Positions 7,163 through 8,357 of a stretch of 8,357 bases of DNA are shown here, piece by piece. Below the pieces are notes generated by a model that searched no databases, was not told the DNA's origin, and was given only the letters and a program-made list of their open reading frames with translations. Each line of letters begins with the position of its first letter. Within the stretch, counting starts at the first letter, position 1. The stretch is from Parafilimonas sp. Its GTDB lineage: Bacteria > Bacteroidota > Bacteroidia > Chitinophagales > Chitinophagaceae. Both the position numbers and the translations under genes were made by a program. Where the stretch lies: contig JAICKT010000189.1 of the NCBI GenBank assembly GCA_025927795.1, positions 1 through 8,357 on the forward strand, read 5' to 3'.

Positions 7163-8357
7163 TTAATATTTTAAGTTACTAAAGTCAAATGGCACAGGCG
7201 GTAAAGTGAGAGAAGGTGTTACTAACAGCTCTGATTCCGGGAAAGGAACATCTGCTGTTTGTTGTGTAATAGGATAAGTTACTTTACCAGGCGTCTTATT
7301 ATCCTGCCCAAAAAAAGTGATAAAAGGATTACCGTTATTATAAGAAATATTATAACTCCCTCTGTTTTGGTTGCTGAAATATTGCAGGGCTTTTGTTGGG
7401 TCAAAATAATACCACTGTTTCCAGTAATACCATTCATTGCCTTCAAAAGCAAATTCTATTTTCTTTTCCTGGAAAATATCATCATAAGTAATGGATGTTT
7501 TTGTAGCCACACCTGCACGTGTTCTTACAGCATTAAAATACTTCAGCGCTTCAGGGTCTGAAGTAGATTGATTATTGCCTAAAATAGCATCCGCATAAAT
7601 CAGGTAAACTTCTGCAAGGCGCAACATGTAGGTATTTAAATTTATATTCTGACTTCCGCCAAGTCCGCCATTATCAGCAGGGGAACCGATAACATACTTT
7701 TTTATAAAAGCACGGTCGTTTACGTTCCCATTCCCGCTTTGTCCCGGAATATAAATTTTAGAATTATTGAACAGGTTGCTGTCCACATGCCATCCACCGT
7801 TTGCCTGGTTAATATCCGGATAATAATCGTTAGGCATAAAGAAAGTTGTTCTTCTGCGAATGGAATCGGCTTTATTCGCCGGATCAAAATAATATTGTAA
7901 TAAGCTGGCGGATGCACCAAAAGAAGTGCCCCACCCGTCACCTGTTTGTGTGATGAGTGAACTGTAAGCCATATTAGCCTGTATATGGTTTTCAACCTGC
8001 CAGCCACCAGTGGGAACCCATAATAATGAGAACAGGCTTTCCTGTGGTACTGTGGTGCCGCTAAAGTTTTTGCTGGTAAACAAATCATAATAGTTGGGCA
8101 TGAGCGAAAGCCCGCTGTTATGGCAAACATCACCGGCATAATATTTAGCACTGTCGAGATCGCTTTGATTGCGTTTGCCACCGCTTTGTCCAAGTCCGGC
8201 TCTTGCCAGGTAAGCCCTTGCTAGCATGCCTTCAGCACTCCATTTGGTAATACGTGCAGGCTGAAGTGGTGATGTGCCTAAATGATCTTTTGCCCATGTA
8301 AGATCAGAAATAATAAACTTCCACACATCTTCAAGATTATTTCTGCGAATAGAAGAA
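7163..8357 (-). CDS. SusD/RagB-family outer-membrane nutrient-binding protein, N-terminus outside window
   Basis: The reading frame is open to the right edge, so the gene is partial: about 397 C-terminal residues are visible and roughly 100-200 are probably missing. A GTG at 8326 is an internal valine, because the codons upstream read SIRRNNLEDVWKFI, a normal SusD helix. Supporting signatures are IISDLTWAKDHL, the tetratricopeptide-like segment ARITKWSAEGMLARAYLARA, the C-terminal helix MLRLAEVYLIYADAIL, KIEFAFEGNEWYYWKQW, and the closing PFPESELLVTPSL. These match the N-terminal-like and C-terminal RagB/SusD domains. SusD proteins are surface lipoproteins that cap a SusC TonB-dependent transporter and hold oligosaccharides for import. 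The signal peptide and SusC partner would lie to the right of this window. The TIG gene follows after 12 bp in the same operon. Confidence 0.95.
   Translation of the reverse strand, partial: SSIRRNNLEDVWKFIISDLTWAKDHLGTSPLQPARITKWSAEGMLARAYLARAGLGQSGGKRNQSDLDSAKYYAGDVCHNSGLSLMPNYYDLFTSKNFSGTTVPQESLFSLLWVPTGGWQVENHIQANMAYSSLITQTGDGWGTSFGASASLLQYYFDPANKADSIRRRTTFFMPNDYYPDINQANGGWHVDSNLFNNSKIYIPGQSGNGNVNDRAFIKKYVIGSPADNGGLGGSQNINLNTYMLRLAEVYLIYADAILGNNQSTSDPEALKYFNAVRTRAGVATKTSITYDDIFQEKKIEFAFEGNEWYYWKQWYYFDPTKALQYFSNQNRGSYNISYNNGNPFITFFGQDNKTPGKVTYPITQQTADVPFPESELLVTPSLTLPPVPFDFSNLKY

Noticed and set aside
7720..8193. 157-codon minus-strand open frame inside the SusD gene
   Set aside because: It overlaps the SusD frame entirely, has no recognisable domains, and the SusD frame has strong family signatures.
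8324..8326. GTG as the start of the SusD-like gene
   Set aside because: The frame stays open to the window edge and the upstream codons encode normal SusD sequence (SIRRNNLED), so the GTG is an internal valine.

Overview
The window looks like part of a polysaccharide utilisation locus (PUL) from a Bacteroidota bacterium, probably Chitinophagaceae or a close relative. The base composition is AT-rich. All recognisable genes lie on the minus strand, so transcription runs from the right edge towards the left. The set is typical of the phylum: a SusD-like protein, a TIG-domain surface glycan-binding protein, a secreted glycoside hydrolase, and a very large FG-GAP/VCBS protein with an ASPIC/UnbV domain. 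At least three of these carry lipoprotein signal peptides. The family-level placement of the host is an inference.

Layout in transcription order (right to left): (1) 7163 to beyond 8357, a SusD/RagB-family protein whose N-terminus lies outside the window; a SusC-type TonB-dependent transporter is expected just upstream but is not visible. (2) 5657-7150, a lipoprotein with three tandem TIG/IPT domains and a C-terminal aromatic-rich domain, in the usual surface glycan-binding protein position after SusD. (3) 3884-5650, a lipoprotein glycoside hydrolase that looks like clan GH-A, perhaps GH51-like, with candidate catalytic glutamates E248 and E387. (4) 410-3793, a lipoprotein of about 1127 residues with seven FG-GAP-type repeats, an ASPIC/UnbV domain, then seven more repeats. 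(5) 139-387, the first 75 or so codons of a GH35-like (beta-galactosidase-like) gene that loses its family resemblance abruptly near position 162 and then runs into a stop. Spacings are 12, 6, 90 and 22 bp, so genes 1-3 are almost certainly one operon and genes 4-5 probably belong to it.

Working model: SusC/SusD import oligosaccharides, the TIG lipoprotein captures the polysaccharide at the cell surface, and the glycoside hydrolase lipoprotein cuts it. The FG-GAP/ASPIC protein has no assigned biochemical role and may be an accessory surface protein. If intact elsewhere, the GH35-like enzyme would trim side chains or ends. The target glycan cannot be read from the sequence; an arabinose-, xylose- or galactose-containing plant polysaccharide is a guess from the enzyme families.

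The most puzzling part is the left end (1-162). It carries no supported gene, contains a perfect 13-bp inverted repeat, and marks where the GH35-like gene breaks. It could be a real rearrangement or decaying pseudogene, or a poor-quality or chimeric assembly end. I saw no RNA genes, CRISPR array or recognisable insertion sequence. The window does not show a clearly new biological system; the best leads are the 7+7 repeat protein, the unplaced glycoside hydrolase and the broken left end.
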